From assembly GCA_016714905.1 (NCBI GenBank), contig JADKBW010000004.1, positions 124,001-188,000 of the forward strand: a stretch of 64,000 nt of DNA, read 5' to 3'. Both the position numbers and the translations under genes were made by a program. The DNA is from Flavobacterium sp. (GTDB lineage Bacteria > Bacteroidota > Bacteroidia > Flavobacteriales > Flavobacteriaceae). The notes under the pieces were generated by a model. That model was not told the DNA's origin. It did not search any database and saw only the letters and a program-made list of their open reading frames with translations. Each line of letters opens with the position of its first letter. The stretch's first letter is position 1. Positions 54,176-63,235 of the stretch are shown here, one piece after another.

Positions 54176-55374
54176 TTAATTTCGAATAATTTTCTGTACT
54201 TCAGAAAAAGTTCCTCCAGTGATTTTTGCGAAATATATTCCTGCTGCATAGTCTGTCAGATCTATCTCGGTTGCCCTCTTTTTCTCAAGTAGTAACTTCC
54301 CTGTTGCATCATATATTGCGATACTATAATCTTCATTTGAATTTAAGGTAGTTGCCTTTGAAATGGCAATCTTCCCTGAAGTCGGATTAGGAATGACGGT
54401 AAAACTATTATTAGTTTCATTTTTTATGACTGAAAGTGCTGCTTTATGACTGATATATAGTTCGTTTCCTGCCCATATACCATCAAAATTTCTAACAAAA
54501 ACTACCCATTCTAAATCACTTGACATGGTAGGCTGTATGTTAAATGCAAGGGTTCATTGAGGTCGGAAATTTCTTGTAATGCGCTGGAGCTAAAGGCATC
54601 CGCTATGGTGCTTCTCTCTAACTGATTAATAGAGGCACCGAATCCTGCATTATTTATCCCCAAGAAGTAGGTAAGATCATCTTTTGAAAGTTGACCTGCT
54701 GAAGTATTTAAGTTGGAAGAAGAAAGTAATGGTCCTATATAATCAAATGAATTGGAGCTGGTTCGATTGAAAGTAATTACACCATAACCAGCCGAATAGA
54801 GTATTAATTCAGTTTGAGTTGAATTTAAAGAAGCTCCCGCAATAGAACCTAAGGTTATCCCATTTAAAAAAATTTCCTCCGGTGCACCAAAAGGTTCTAC
54901 AATTGAATTTCTTTGATAATAAACGAGTATTCCTCCACTCACAAAGGTTGTAACATATGCTTCTAATTCATTTTCAGAAAGCCATATAGACTTTGGGGTA
55001 ACAACATTTATTGGCACTAGTGTTGGTGTTTGAAATGGACTATCAACATTGGCTCTTTCTGAATAATAGAGCAGACTATTGCTCGAATCCGAACCATTGG
55101 TGTAGTAAAGTCGCAGTCCATCACCAGAAATCCAAGGATATGCATCAGCCTCGCCAACAATATTTATTTCACTTAATGCTCTTGTGTCCGCATATCCTAG
55201 AACAATATCATCGGTGCTTCTAGGTGAAAAATCAGTAGCGCGACTGTCTTGCTTTTGTTGACTTTTAGGAAACCCATTGGCGTCTAGTAGATTTTTACTT
55301 CCGTTCACTTTGCTGTTTTGCGAAAAGGAAGAAATAGAAAGGCAGAAAATGAGTATCGTGGGCAAAAATTTCAT
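54176..55374 (-). pseudogene. T9SS type A secreted protein with PD40-like propeller, one missing base near 54527
   Basis: The frame from 55374 (signal peptide ending SFSQ) holds WD40/PD40-like blades (DAYPWISGDGLRLYYTNG, LSKDDLTYFLG) up to 54511. The frame from 54526 then continues with the last blade (WVVFVRNFDGIWAGNELYI) and the sorting domain (VIPNPTSGKI, AAGIYFAKI). Adding one C to the CC at about 54526 joins them into a 399-residue protein. It should be secreted by the T9SS. The function of the propeller is unknown; relatives are annotated only as T9SS proteins. Confidence 0.84.
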
Positions 55375-55435
55375 TTGAGCAGGATTTAAATGGGTGATGA
55401 ATTCTAAAGTACCTTACAAAAGTATTCTATTAATT

Positions 55436-56290
55436 TCAATAGTCACCTTTTTTCTTATACCTCGGATCATCCCGTTTGATGAACTCTGTTCGCCTTTTTG
55501 GTGCGTCTGTTTGCGTTTGACTTTTTTCCGTTTTGCTGCGTGTGGGTAAACTCGCTTCTTCGGTTTTGCTTGATGGTTCGATGAGTTGATTGAGTTCTTT
55601 GATTTCCGACTCAGTCAATTCGCGGTATCTTCCGACAGGAATATCGAGTGAGATATTGATAATCCGAATTCGTTTTAACGCCGTCACTTCATATCCTAAA
55701 TATTCGCACATTCTACGAATTTGACGGTTGAGTCCTTGCGTCAGGATAATTTTGAAATTGTATTTGCTGATTTGCTCGACTTTGCATTTTCGAGTTACGG
55801 TATCTAAAATCGGAACGCCGTTGCCCATGCGCTCTATAAATCGATCGGTGATGGGTTTGTTGACTGTAACCGTATATTCCTTTTCGTGGTTGTTTCTCGC
55901 CCGGAGAATTTTATTGACGATATCGCCATCATTGGTCATAAAAATCAAACCTTCACTGGCTTTATCAAGACGCCCAATTGGGAAAATACGTTTGGGATAA
56001 TTGATATAATCGACGATGTTATCGCGGACTTCGAGGTTGGTGGTGCATTCAATACCGACGGGTTTATTAAACGCTAAGTAGATGAGTTTTTCGGTATTAT
56101 CTCGGATTAGTTTTCCATCGATGCGGACTTCGTCGTTTCGAGAGACTTTGGTTCCCATTTCAGGAACAATGCCGTTGATGGTAACGCGACCTTCTTCGAT
56201 GAGTTTGTCAGCTTCACGGCGGGAACAGTAACCAGTTTCTCCAATAAATTTGTTGCTCCATACGTCGCCTTGGGTGAGGGAATCTTCCAT
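55436..56290 (-). CDS. rluF: 23S rRNA pseudouridine synthase, RluF/RsuA family
   Basis: A 284-residue pseudouridine synthase. An S4 RNA-binding domain is at about 10-60 (NKFIGETGYCSRREADKLI). The RsuA/RluB/E/F catalytic domain contains GRLDKASEGLIFMTNDG (catalytic Asp), LTQGLNRQIRRMC and a basic C-terminal tail (about 235-284) specific to this group. The length and opening favour RluF (U2604) over RsuA or RluB, but specificity is inferred. It is a single gene; a C-terminal extension rich in Ser, Thr and Lys is common in flavobacteria. Confidence 0.88.
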   Translation of the reverse strand: MEDSLTQGDVWSNKFIGETGYCSRREADKLIEEGRVTINGIVPEMGTKVSRNDEVRIDGKLIRDNTEKLIYLAFNKPVGIECTTNLEVRDNIVDYINYPKRIFPIGRLDKASEGLIFMTNDGDIVNKILRARNNHEKEYTVTVNKPITDRFIERMGNGVPILDTVTRKCKVEQISKYNFKIILTQGLNRQIRRMCEYLGYEVTALKRIRIINISLDIPVGRYRELTESEIKELNQLIEPSSKTEEASLPTRSKTEKSQTQTDAPKRRTEFIKRDDPRYKKKGDY

Positions 56291-56326
56291 GGGGTAAATT
56301 TAGGTTTTTTCTATGAAAAATAGATT

Positions 56327-56396
56327 GGTTGATTGTTTAATCGGTGAATCGTTTAATCGTTGAGTTGTTGAATCGGCTATTTGTTTAATCGTTTGA
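56327..56396 (+). repeat. Octamer array (GTTTAATC/GTTGAATC)n
   Basis: About eight 8-bp units, GTTTAATC, GGTGAATC, GTTTAATC, GTTGAGTT, GTTGAATC and so on, in the gap upstream of the T9SS gene. Non-coding. Confidence 0.7.
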
Positions 56397-56427
56397 TAAC
56401 TTTAAGGTGTATTGCTATTTTTATGTT

Positions 56428-56450
56428 AGCCCGAGCGCAGTCGAGGGGCT
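56428..56450. repeat. Small GC-rich palindrome
   Basis: AGCCC and GGGCT flank GAGCGCAGTCGAG. A similar GCTGCGCTCGGGT word occurs inside the 58609-58745 element on the other orientation. Confidence 0.45.
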
Positions 56451-56556
56451 TGCAATGTAAAAGACATTCACAATATTAACATCAAAGCATCGATTGGTAC
56501 TTTTAATATTGCTACATTCACTCAGCGAAAGAAACCAACAACTAAAAAACTTTATC

Positions 56557-58317
56557 ATGTCGACAATCAATAACAACAAAGTACTTACTATTTTTATCTT
56601 TTGTCTTTTGTCTCTTATCTCTTCTCTTTCGTTGTCTTCCCTCTACGCCCAATCCTGGCAGTGGGGCAAAAGTGGTGGTACGACGGATAGCTTTAACACA
56701 CTTACGGAACAAGTTAGATCAGCTTGCACCGATATTTATGGTAATGTTTATTTAGTGTCGGAAGTTGCGTCATCAAATTCACAAGTAGATGGAGTTCCCA
56801 AGCAAAACTACAATAATGGCTTCGGATTAACTGATGCGGTAGTAGCAAGTTTTTCCTGTACAGGCGTATATCGCTGGTCTAAGATAATTGGGGGGCAATG
56901 ATTTTATTAATTGCGTGCAGAGTGATGCGTTAGGTAATATTTATGTTTTGGGACAAGTTAATCCTTCTAGTGATGTTCCTGGAGATGAACCAGTTCATTT
57001 TGATACCGATGTCATCTTGCCAGTTGCTCCAAGTGCTGTTAGTGAAAATAAGCAGTCGTTATTTATTATTAAATACAATAGCGAGGGTGTTTTCAGTGGT
57101 TACGGATGCCTCAGTCAGGAAATATTAGCCTAACTGAATCGCTGACGTATACCAATACCCAAGACTTGCAAGTGGACGCGCAAGGTAATTCGTATAGTTT
57201 GTGTCATTTGCCTATTGGGGTGTATGCCGATGGGGCTTATGCCGTGACGGTTTCGGGTTTTAATATACTAAAATATGACACCAATGGGGTGTTTTTGGGT
57301 GGGGTTCCTATCAATATTCAACTCGGTAATCCAAGAAATTCAGCTCGTATGCGTCGCAACCAGCAAACGGGAGACTATTATGTGGCGGGAAAATCAACGC
57401 AACCACCATCTGGACAAACAGTAACTATTAATGGACAACTGCAAACCAAAGCGATTTGGATAGCCGCCTTTAGTAGTTCGGGCACTTTTTTATGGAAACG
57501 CGAGAATGTGAGTACAGGAATTTCAACTACCGTACCTCCCGGAATAGCAATCGATTCAGAGAATAATGTATACATGGCAGCAAGTACAGGTCCAGTAAAT
57601 TTAGGAGGAGGAATTTATGTAGTTGACAGTTTTAATGGTACTCCATTAGGACAATTATCTTTTCAAGTACCATTGCCATTTATCGTGAAGATGGATGCGA
57701 ATGGCAATAATAGTTGGGTCACTAGTGCGAATCGATCCGTGCCAAATGATTTGCTTCTAAAAGGAGATGAATTGGTCATATGTGGTTCTATGTATAATAC
57801 CACGTGGCAGGATTTGAGTTTTGTGTCACCCAACACAACTGCGTGTATCTCTCGTTTTAACAAAAATACAGGTACCATACTTTCTATCAATGCGTTAGCA
57901 ACTACTGGCTCTGACTTGGGCACTGCTCTCGCCACAGACAGCAAAGGCAATTATTATCTGGGTGGTAAATTTTCAGCTACGATGACTGCAGGTGCTAGCA
58001 CACTAGTGAAAAGCGGTGGTGATGAGGACTTTTTTATTGCTAAATTCGGGAGTACTGATTGCAATTTTCTAGCGGCAGCCGATTTTGATAAAAACAGTTT
58101 GCAAGGCTATCCGAACCCAGTGCGTGATGTTTTTTATCTTAGTAATGCGGCGTCAGGTAGTTATGTGGTTTATGGTGTATTGGGAGCAAAAGTGCAAAGT
58201 GGCGAAGTCGCAGCGCAAGGGAGTGTTGATGTGAGTGGTTTGTCTTCTGGGCTGTATTTGTTGGAGTTTAAAGACAAGGAGGGATTGACGCAGGTGATAA
58301 AGTTGGTGCGAGAGTAG
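56557..58317 (+). pseudogene. T9SS type A secreted protein with SBBP-like propeller, two frameshifts
   Basis: Three frames join into a 586-residue protein if one G is removed from the G6 at about 56890 and one T is added at about 57096. The start at 56557 gives a signal peptide ending LYAQ; the ATG at 56494 is rejected. Repeats of the SBBP/beta-propeller type (DxxGNxYVxG, KYDTNGVFL, SFNGTPLGQLSFQVP) fill the middle. The end is a type A sorting domain (GYPNPVRDVFYL, SGLYLLEF, VIKLVRE). The flanks of both breaks stay coding. Likely a surface or secreted protein of unknown substrate. Confidence 0.84.
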
Positions 58318-58318
58318 A

Positions 58319-58360
58319 AATTACGAATTACGAATTAGGAATTACGAATTGTGAATTTGT
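58319..58360 (+). repeat. Heptamer array (AATTACG)x6
   Basis: Six 7-bp units AATTACG, AATTACG, AATTAGG, AATTACG, AATTGTG, AATTTGT starting right after the TAG stop at 58315-58317. Confidence 0.8.
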
Positions 58361-58516
58361 AGGAATCTATTAAAAATGTCAACCTTGAATTTTCAATCTA
58401 GAATTATAGAATCTGGCAGGGACGGTGTAGAAATCCGCGCTATCGGAGTAAATTTAGGTTTTTTCTCGTTTAAATTGAATGCATAATTCAGTAATTATGA
58501 TTTGTACATAAGTTTT

Positions 58517-58579
58517 CTTTGTGCCTCTGCGGCTTTGCGAGATATCATTATTTCCTCGCAAAGTCGCAGAGGCGCAAAG
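58517..58579. repeat. 25-bp inverted repeat with 13-nt loop
   Basis: Arms 58517-58541 and 58555-58579 (CTTTG(T/C)GCCTCTGCG.CTTTGCGAG) match at 23 of 25 positions. The loop is AT-rich. It could be an RNA hairpin or a dispersed palindrome; it has no T-run after it. Confidence 0.8.
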
Positions 58580-58608
58580 GTTTTGATTGATAGTTGTAGT
58601 GGAATTGA

Positions 58609-58745
58609 GTGCCCTAGCCCTGATGGCAGCGGCATCCTTTTGCGCCGTTTTTTCGGCGTGAAAGATTACCTCACAAAATAATAATTTTAGATTTTGTGTT
58701 CGGTCGATTCGCTGCGCTCGGGTGGAGCGGACAGCAGGATTAAGC
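58609..58745. repeat. Intergenic element overlapping a gene end
   Basis: Starts with GCCCTAGCCCTGAT...AGCGGCATCC and ends AGCGGACAGCAGGATTAAGC. Inside are GCGCCG / CGGCG and a GCTGCGCTCGGGT word. It includes the TAA stop of the minus-strand hydrolase (58740-58742). From memory I have seen similar ends in other flavobacteria; unverified. Confidence 0.5.
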
Positions 58746-59585
58746 TTCTAAAAAAAACGCTACAATTTTTTGATTGACTTCCTCATCGTGCAGACTATGA
58801 CCCAATCCGTTGGTCGACATGAGTGTCGCAGATTTCCAGGTGGCGGCCAGTTTTTTCGCTTCTTCAAATAAGACTACGGTATCGTCGGTATCGTGAATAA
58901 TCATGCCTTGCGTTGGCGACGATTTGCGGAATTTTTGACCCGAAAAATCATCAATATCGATTTGAAAACGTTCTCTGGTATAGTGGTAAAAGGCCTTTTT
59001 GATTTTATTGTTGAGACTCAGCAATTTCAAATAATTATGAAGTATGATACTAAAGTCGGATGGCGCGCCCAGCAACACCATTTTCTTTAGCTCTGAATTT
59101 CCGTAATGATATTGATGGTAGATCGCCGTAATGCCGCCCATCGAATGGCCAATGATGTATTTGGGTTGGTATTTTTGGATGACCAGTTCCGTAAACGAAG
59201 CGTATAACGGCACATTGAATTCTTTTCCGTCAGACAATCCATGTGCAGGTGCGTCGAGTGCCACTATGGTGCTCCCCGTATTCAGAAGTTCTGTAAGTAG
59301 TTTTTCCCAGCGAGACGAATTGCTTTCCCAACCGTGCATCAAGAGGATTACGGTTTCGTTTCCTGACCAGTGGTAGGTTTGTATGGTATGTCCGTCAAGA
59401 TTCAGCTGCTCTTGATTGGAAGTATGAAGTATTTCGGGTAAGCTTTCTAATTGTAGTTTTCCGGATCGTGGATTGCTAAAGAAAACGTAAGCCAGCTGAA
59501 AAGCCTTTCTCGGCAACACATAACTTAGGAAGTTGATATATAAACCAACGGACTTAGTTAATAAGAATGCCTTTATTTTTTTCAT
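58740..59585 (-). CDS. Alpha/beta hydrolase
   Basis: A 281-residue alpha/beta-hydrolase-fold protein. The oxyanion motif is LMHGWESNS (82-90), the nucleophile elbow GHSMGG with Ser148, and the later acid and base are probably in HDTDDTVV and GLGHSLHD. The N-terminal 40 residues contain a hydrophobic stretch (LTKSVGLYINFLSYVL) that may anchor it to the membrane, although it is not a cleavable signal. Substrate unknown. The stop codon lies in the intergenic element described above. The start directly abuts the T run of an upstream terminator. Confidence 0.88.
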   Translation of the reverse strand: MKKIKAFLLTKSVGLYINFLSYVLPRKAFQLAYVFFSNPRSGKLQLESLPEILHTSNQEQLNLDGHTIQTYHWSGNETVILLMHGWESNSSRWEKLLTELLNTGSTIVALDAPAHGLSDGKEFNVPLYASFTELVIQKYQPKYIIGHSMGGITAIYHQYHYGNSELKKMVLLGAPSDFSIILHNYLKLLSLNNKIKKAFYHYTRERFQIDIDDFSGQKFRKSSPTQGMIIHDTDDTVVLFEEAKKLAATWKSATLMSTNGLGHSLHDEEVNQKIVAFFLEA

Positions 59586-59612
59586 AAAAAAAAAGCCCCG
59601 AATTCGAGGCTT
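59586..59612 (-). terminator. Terminator between the coiled-coil gene and the hydrolase
   Basis: Minus-strand AGCCTCG and CGGGGCT pair (one T-G) around AATT, followed by T9 that runs straight into the hydrolase ATG. It ends the upstream unit and would attenuate the hydrolase. Confidence 0.75.
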
Positions 59613-59618
59613 GTTATT

Positions 59619-60398
59619 TTAGATTAATGCGAATAGTTTATCCATTTTTTCTCTTTCTTCTTCTGCCAATGAACTATCGACTAGAATTCTACCAGAGTGT
59701 TCGTCGGTGATGATTTTTTTTCTACCGGCGATTTCAACTTGCGTTTGCGGTGGAATGGTGAAGAATGAACCAGCAGACGCGCCTCTTTCGATAGATACTA
59801 CTGCTAAACCATTGCGCACGCTAGAACGGATTCTTTTGTATGCTTTAAGTAAACGCTCATCGATTAATGTTTCAAATTCTGCTGACTTGTCCATTAGAAA
59901 AGCTTCTTCTTTTTGCGTTTCTGCCATGATGTCGCTTAATTCCGCTTTCTTGTGTTTTAAGTGAGACATCTTCGCTTCTAATTTTTCTTTAGAGCTGTTG
60001 ATCGATTCTTTTTTGTGCTCCATCGTTGCTTTCAATTCTTTCATTTGCTTTTCAGCCAATTGGATTTCCAATTCTTGAAATTCCACTTCTTTAGTTAGTG
60101 AATTGAATTCTCTATTGTTTCGAACGCTGTCTTGTTGTTTGGTATATTTTTTAATCGCCGCTTGGTGATCTTCTACCGCGTTCTTTTTAACTTTGATTTG
60201 CTCTTCAATCTGTTCGAGGTCTTTTTTCAATTTATCTTGACGCGCCAAAAGCCCAGCCACTTCATCTTCTAAGTCTTCCACTTCTAAAGGCAATTCACCT
60301 CTCACATTTCTGATTTCATCAATTCGAGTGTCAATGAGTTGCAAGTCGTATAACGCTCGTAATTTCTCTTCTACATTTAGTTCTTTTGTATTCGCCAT
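59619..60398 (-). CDS. Coiled-coil protein of the C4-type zinc-ribbon family, cysteine-free form
   Basis: A 259-residue cytoplasmic protein. Residues about 25-195 are a long antiparallel coiled coil (EDLEDEVAGLLARQDKLKK and after). The C-terminal 60 residues align with the family ribbon (FFTIPPQTQVEI, TDEHSGRIL). None of the four zinc cysteines is present: GASAG stands where CxxC is expected and TDEHSGR replaces the second CxxC. The relatives bind nucleic acids or ribosomal factors, but function is unsettled. It lies 5 nt from the NIF3 gene, so the two are co-transcribed, an association common in bacteria. Confidence 0.85.
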   Translation of the reverse strand: MANTKELNVEEKLRALYDLQLIDTRIDEIRNVRGELPLEVEDLEDEVAGLLARQDKLKKDLEQIEEQIKVKKNAVEDHQAAIKKYTKQQDSVRNNREFNSLTKEVEFQELEIQLAEKQMKELKATMEHKKESINSSKEKLEAKMSHLKHKKAELSDIMAETQKEEAFLMDKSAEFETLIDERLLKAYKRIRSSVRNGLAVVSIERGASAGSFFTIPPQTQVEIAGRKKIITDEHSGRILVDSSLAEEEREKMDKLFALI

Positions 60399-60403
60399 AA
60401 TAA

Positions 60404-61519
60404 TTATAAGTACTTAACAGGATTTGTATTTTCTTCTGATAAAACGATTCCGCCTAGCGGCAAGATGGCTGCAAAATTAGGAATTTTTTTCTGAAGAAAA
60501 TCAACAATATAATTTTTTGTATACCGTTCGCTTTCAAAATGTCCAATATCTGCTAAAAGCAACTGATTTTCAGACTCATAGAAGTTGTGATACTTTAAAT
60601 CTGCTGTTAAAAAAGCATCGGCACCAGCACGAATGGCGTCTTTGATGGCAAAACTTCCAGAACCGCCCAGCACCGCTACTTTTTGAATTTTTTTGTTCGT
60701 AAATTGGGTATGACGAATCGAAGGAGTTTGCATTTTGTCTTTGACCATCAGTAAGAATTCTGTTTCTTCTAGCGGTTTTTCTAATGTTCCGATGGCTCCC
60801 AAACCAATATTTTGATGCTGATTCTGAAGTTCATAAATTTCATAGGCCACTTCTTCATATTCGTGACTTTGAAACAGTGCTTTTAGAATTTTTGATTCTA
60901 GTTGTTTCTCGAAAGTAACTTCAATTTTGATTTCGTTGTTTTCGACAAATTCGAATCGCGCTCCAATTTCCGGATTGCTATTTTCGTTGCCCATATAGGT
61001 TCCGATTCCTTTTGAATTGAAACTGCAATTTTCGTAGTTTCCGATGGTTCCTGCACCTGCATCAAACAAAGCGTTGCGAACTTGTTCCGCATTTTCTGGA
61101 ATGGTGTAGGTTACTAATTTTCTAATGAAATTTGATTTCGGAATTAGAATCTTGATGTCTTGTAAACCAATGGCTTTTGCAAAAATATGGTTGACGCCTC
61201 TTTGGTGATTGTCTAAAGCGGTATGCACGGCGTAGATGGCAATGTCATTTTTGATGGCTTTGATTACGGCTCGTTCTACATAATTAGCTCCTGTAATTTT
61301 CTTTAAACCCGAGAACAAAATAGGGTGGAAGCAAACGACAAGATTGCATTTTTTCGCAATAGCTTCTGTAATGACAGATTCCAACGCGTCATGACAAACC
61401 AAGATTCCGGTAGCGTCATCATTTTTATTTCCAGTTAATAGACCAACATTGTCAAAATCCTCGGCATAAGCCAAAGGCGCCATTTCTTCGAGTATAATAA
61501 GTATATCTTTAATTTTCAT
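60404..61519 (-). CDS. NIF3-like dinuclear metal-centre protein (YqfO/GTP cyclohydrolase I type 2 family)
   Basis: A 371-residue protein of the long NIF3 type with an inserted ferredoxin-like/PII-like domain (about 130-235). The metal ligands are in VCFHPILF and in YAVHTALDNH near the start, and DIGHFESERYTKN near the end. NIF3 proteins form hexameric rings with two metals per subunit. Reported hydrolase activities vary and the physiological role remains unclear. It is upstream of and co-transcribed with the coiled-coil gene, with a 5-nt gap. A perfect inverted repeat lies upstream of its start. Confidence 0.92.
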   Translation of the reverse strand: MKIKDILIILEEMAPLAYAEDFDNVGLLTGNKNDDATGILVCHDALESVITEAIAKKCNLVVCFHPILFSGLKKITGANYVERAVIKAIKNDIAIYAVHTALDNHQRGVNHIFAKAIGLQDIKILIPKSNFIRKLVTYTIPENAEQVRNALFDAGAGTIGNYENCSFNSKGIGTYMGNENSNPEIGARFEFVENNEIKIEVTFEKQLESKILKALFQSHEYEEVAYEIYELQNQHQNIGLGAIGTLEKPLEETEFLLMVKDKMQTPSIRHTQFTNKKIQKVAVLGGSGSFAIKDAIRAGADAFLTADLKYHNFYESENQLLLADIGHFESERYTKNYIVDFLQKKIPNFAAILPLGGIVLSEENTNPVKYL

Positions 61520-61532
61520 TGGTTTGTTTTTA

Positions 61533-61579
61533 ACCGCAGATTCGCAGATGAACTATAAAAAGATCTGCGAATCTGCGGT
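61533..61579. repeat. 17-bp perfect inverted repeat with 13-nt loop
   Basis: ACCGCAGATTCGCAGAT (61533-61549) and its exact inverse complement (61563-61579). It lies between the NIF3 start and the 61588 gene end on the minus strand. The loop length equals that of the hairpin at 58517-58579. No T run follows. Confidence 0.85.
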
Positions 61580-61587
61580 AATTATTT

Positions 61588-62156
61588 TTAGGTTGACCAG
61601 GCATGTAAGTACTCTTTAATCGTCCAGATATCATTCACTTTTTCAAACAATAGATAGCTGCTGCTGTTATGCTCGATGCTTCGGTAAAAGCTACTTTTAC
61701 TAAGGCAAACGTATTTTTTGAAAAATAAATCGGCTTGCTCACAATCATCAATCGCTGGTTGTTTTCGCCATATTTTTCGGAAACTGATTTATATTCTTCG
61801 AAAGACAGACAATTATTGACTTTCTTCTTCAGATACTGATTTTGGTTGTTGAACAGCAAATTGTATGCGGCAGACCAATCTTCGTCGTTATTGTTAATGA
61901 TTTGTTTTTTAATTTCGTCTGCATTTTTTTTGAGGAAATCGTTTTTAGAAATCACTTCTAGCACTTCTTCGTTGTTGGGCGCCTTTTTACAGTAGAAACT
62001 CAATAGTTGCAATCTACCTTTGGCAATTACTTTTTCGTTCGCGTAGTACTTCGTAAAAATCGATTTTAGAATAGCAGCGTTGTCACTTTCTTGAGCAAGG
62101 ACTGCATTTGAAAGCAGCAAAAAAACAAAAAGAAATTTCTTGAAACTAAGATTCAT
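61588..62156 (-). pseudogene. Exported hypothetical protein, one missing base near 61677
   Basis: The start at 62156 gives a signal peptide ending AVLAQ; the ATG at 62189 is rejected. The read frame stops at 61635 with an odd tail (SSITAAAIYCLKK). The neighbouring frame continues as SIEHNSSSYLLFEKVNDIWTI to a stop at 61588, which looks like a real protein end. Adding one A at about 61677 (GAAGC to GAAAGC) restores 189 residues. The protein is helical then beta, without a family I recognise, and probably periplasmic. It is divergent from lpxK. Confidence 0.75.
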
Positions 62157-62215
62157 CGCAGGGTGCTTTTGATAATTATTTTCTTTCAAAGATAAAAAAA
62201 CGCTACTTTCGTACT

Positions 62216-63235
62216 ATGATTTTTTTGAGAAAAATACTTTTCCCATTAGCCATTTTATACGGTTGGATTACGCAGTTTCGTAATTTTCTATACGACAAAG
62301 GAATACTAAAATCGTATGCGTTCGACATTCCAGTAATTGCAGTAGGCAATTTAAGTGTTGGCGGAACAGGAAAAACACCACAAATAGAATATCTTGTTCG
62401 CTTGCTGTCGACCGACAATATGGTCGCGACCCTTAGTCGAGGTTACAAGCGAAAATCAAAAGGATTTATATTAGCGAATGAAATTTCAACAGCAGCTTCT
62501 TTAGGCGATGAGCCTTACCAGATGCATCTTAAGTTTCCAAATATTCAAGTTGCCGTTGATGCCGATCGGAAAAACGGTATCGAGCAGTTACTTTCAAAAG
62601 AAAATAAGCCAGAAATTATCGTTTTGGATGATGCTTTTCAACACCGAAGAGTACGGGCTGGCTTCTATATTTTACTTACCACTTTTGAAGAGTTGTATGT
62701 TGATGATTGCCTACTTCCAACAGGGAATTTAAGGGAAAGTAAGTCTGGTGCCCATCGAGCAGATGTGATTATTGTGACCAAATGTCCCCCAACCATTTCG
62801 GAATCGGAGATGCAAGTCGTAAAAGATAAGTTGAACATTGATAAACCTATATTTTTTAGTACGATTTCCTACGATGATTCTGTTTATTCTTTGGAATCTT
62901 CTTTGAAGGTTCATGAATTACAATCTATTCCAAAATTACTAATCGCTGGAATTGCAAAACCAAAACCATTTTTTGCATATTTGCAAAACGAAGGCGACGA
63001 AATTATGGAGTTTCCAGATCATCATCATTTTAGTGAAAGCGACATTGATACGATAAGAAAAAGTGCTGGAAATAAACGCGTTATTACGACCGAAAAAGAT
63101 TTTGTTCGATTAAAGGAACACTTGCCTTCAAGTCAATTATTTTATTTACCAATCAAAACGAAGCTGGTCGCTGATGGCGATCAATTAGACCAAATCATCT
63201 TAAATTATGTGGGAACAAGTACAAGAAACAGTTAG
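62216..63235 (+). CDS. lpxK: Tetraacyldisaccharide 4'-kinase
   Basis: Phosphorylates the 4' position of the lipid A precursor, making lipid IVA in the inner membrane. 339 residues. The first 20 residues are a membrane-associating hydrophobic helix. The P-loop is VGNLSVGGTGKT (44-55), and DDAFQHRR and DAFQ-type motifs follow, with GRRVITTEKD-like KRVITTEKDFVRL near the end. The length and motif order fit LpxK. The stop overlaps the purine nucleoside phosphorylase start by 29 nt. Confidence 0.95.
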   Translation: MIFLRKILFPLAILYGWITQFRNFLYDKGILKSYAFDIPVIAVGNLSVGGTGKTPQIEYLVRLLSTDNMVATLSRGYKRKSKGFILANEISTAASLGDEPYQMHLKFPNIQVAVDADRKNGIEQLLSKENKPEIIVLDDAFQHRRVRAGFYILLTTFEELYVDDCLLPTGNLRESKSGAHRADVIIVTKCPPTISESEMQVVKDKLNIDKPIFFSTISYDDSVYSLESSLKVHELQSIPKLLIAGIAKPKPFFAYLQNEGDEIMEFPDHHHFSESDIDTIRKSAGNKRVITTEKDFVRLKEHLPSSQLFYLPIKTKLVADGDQLDQIILNYVGTSTRNS

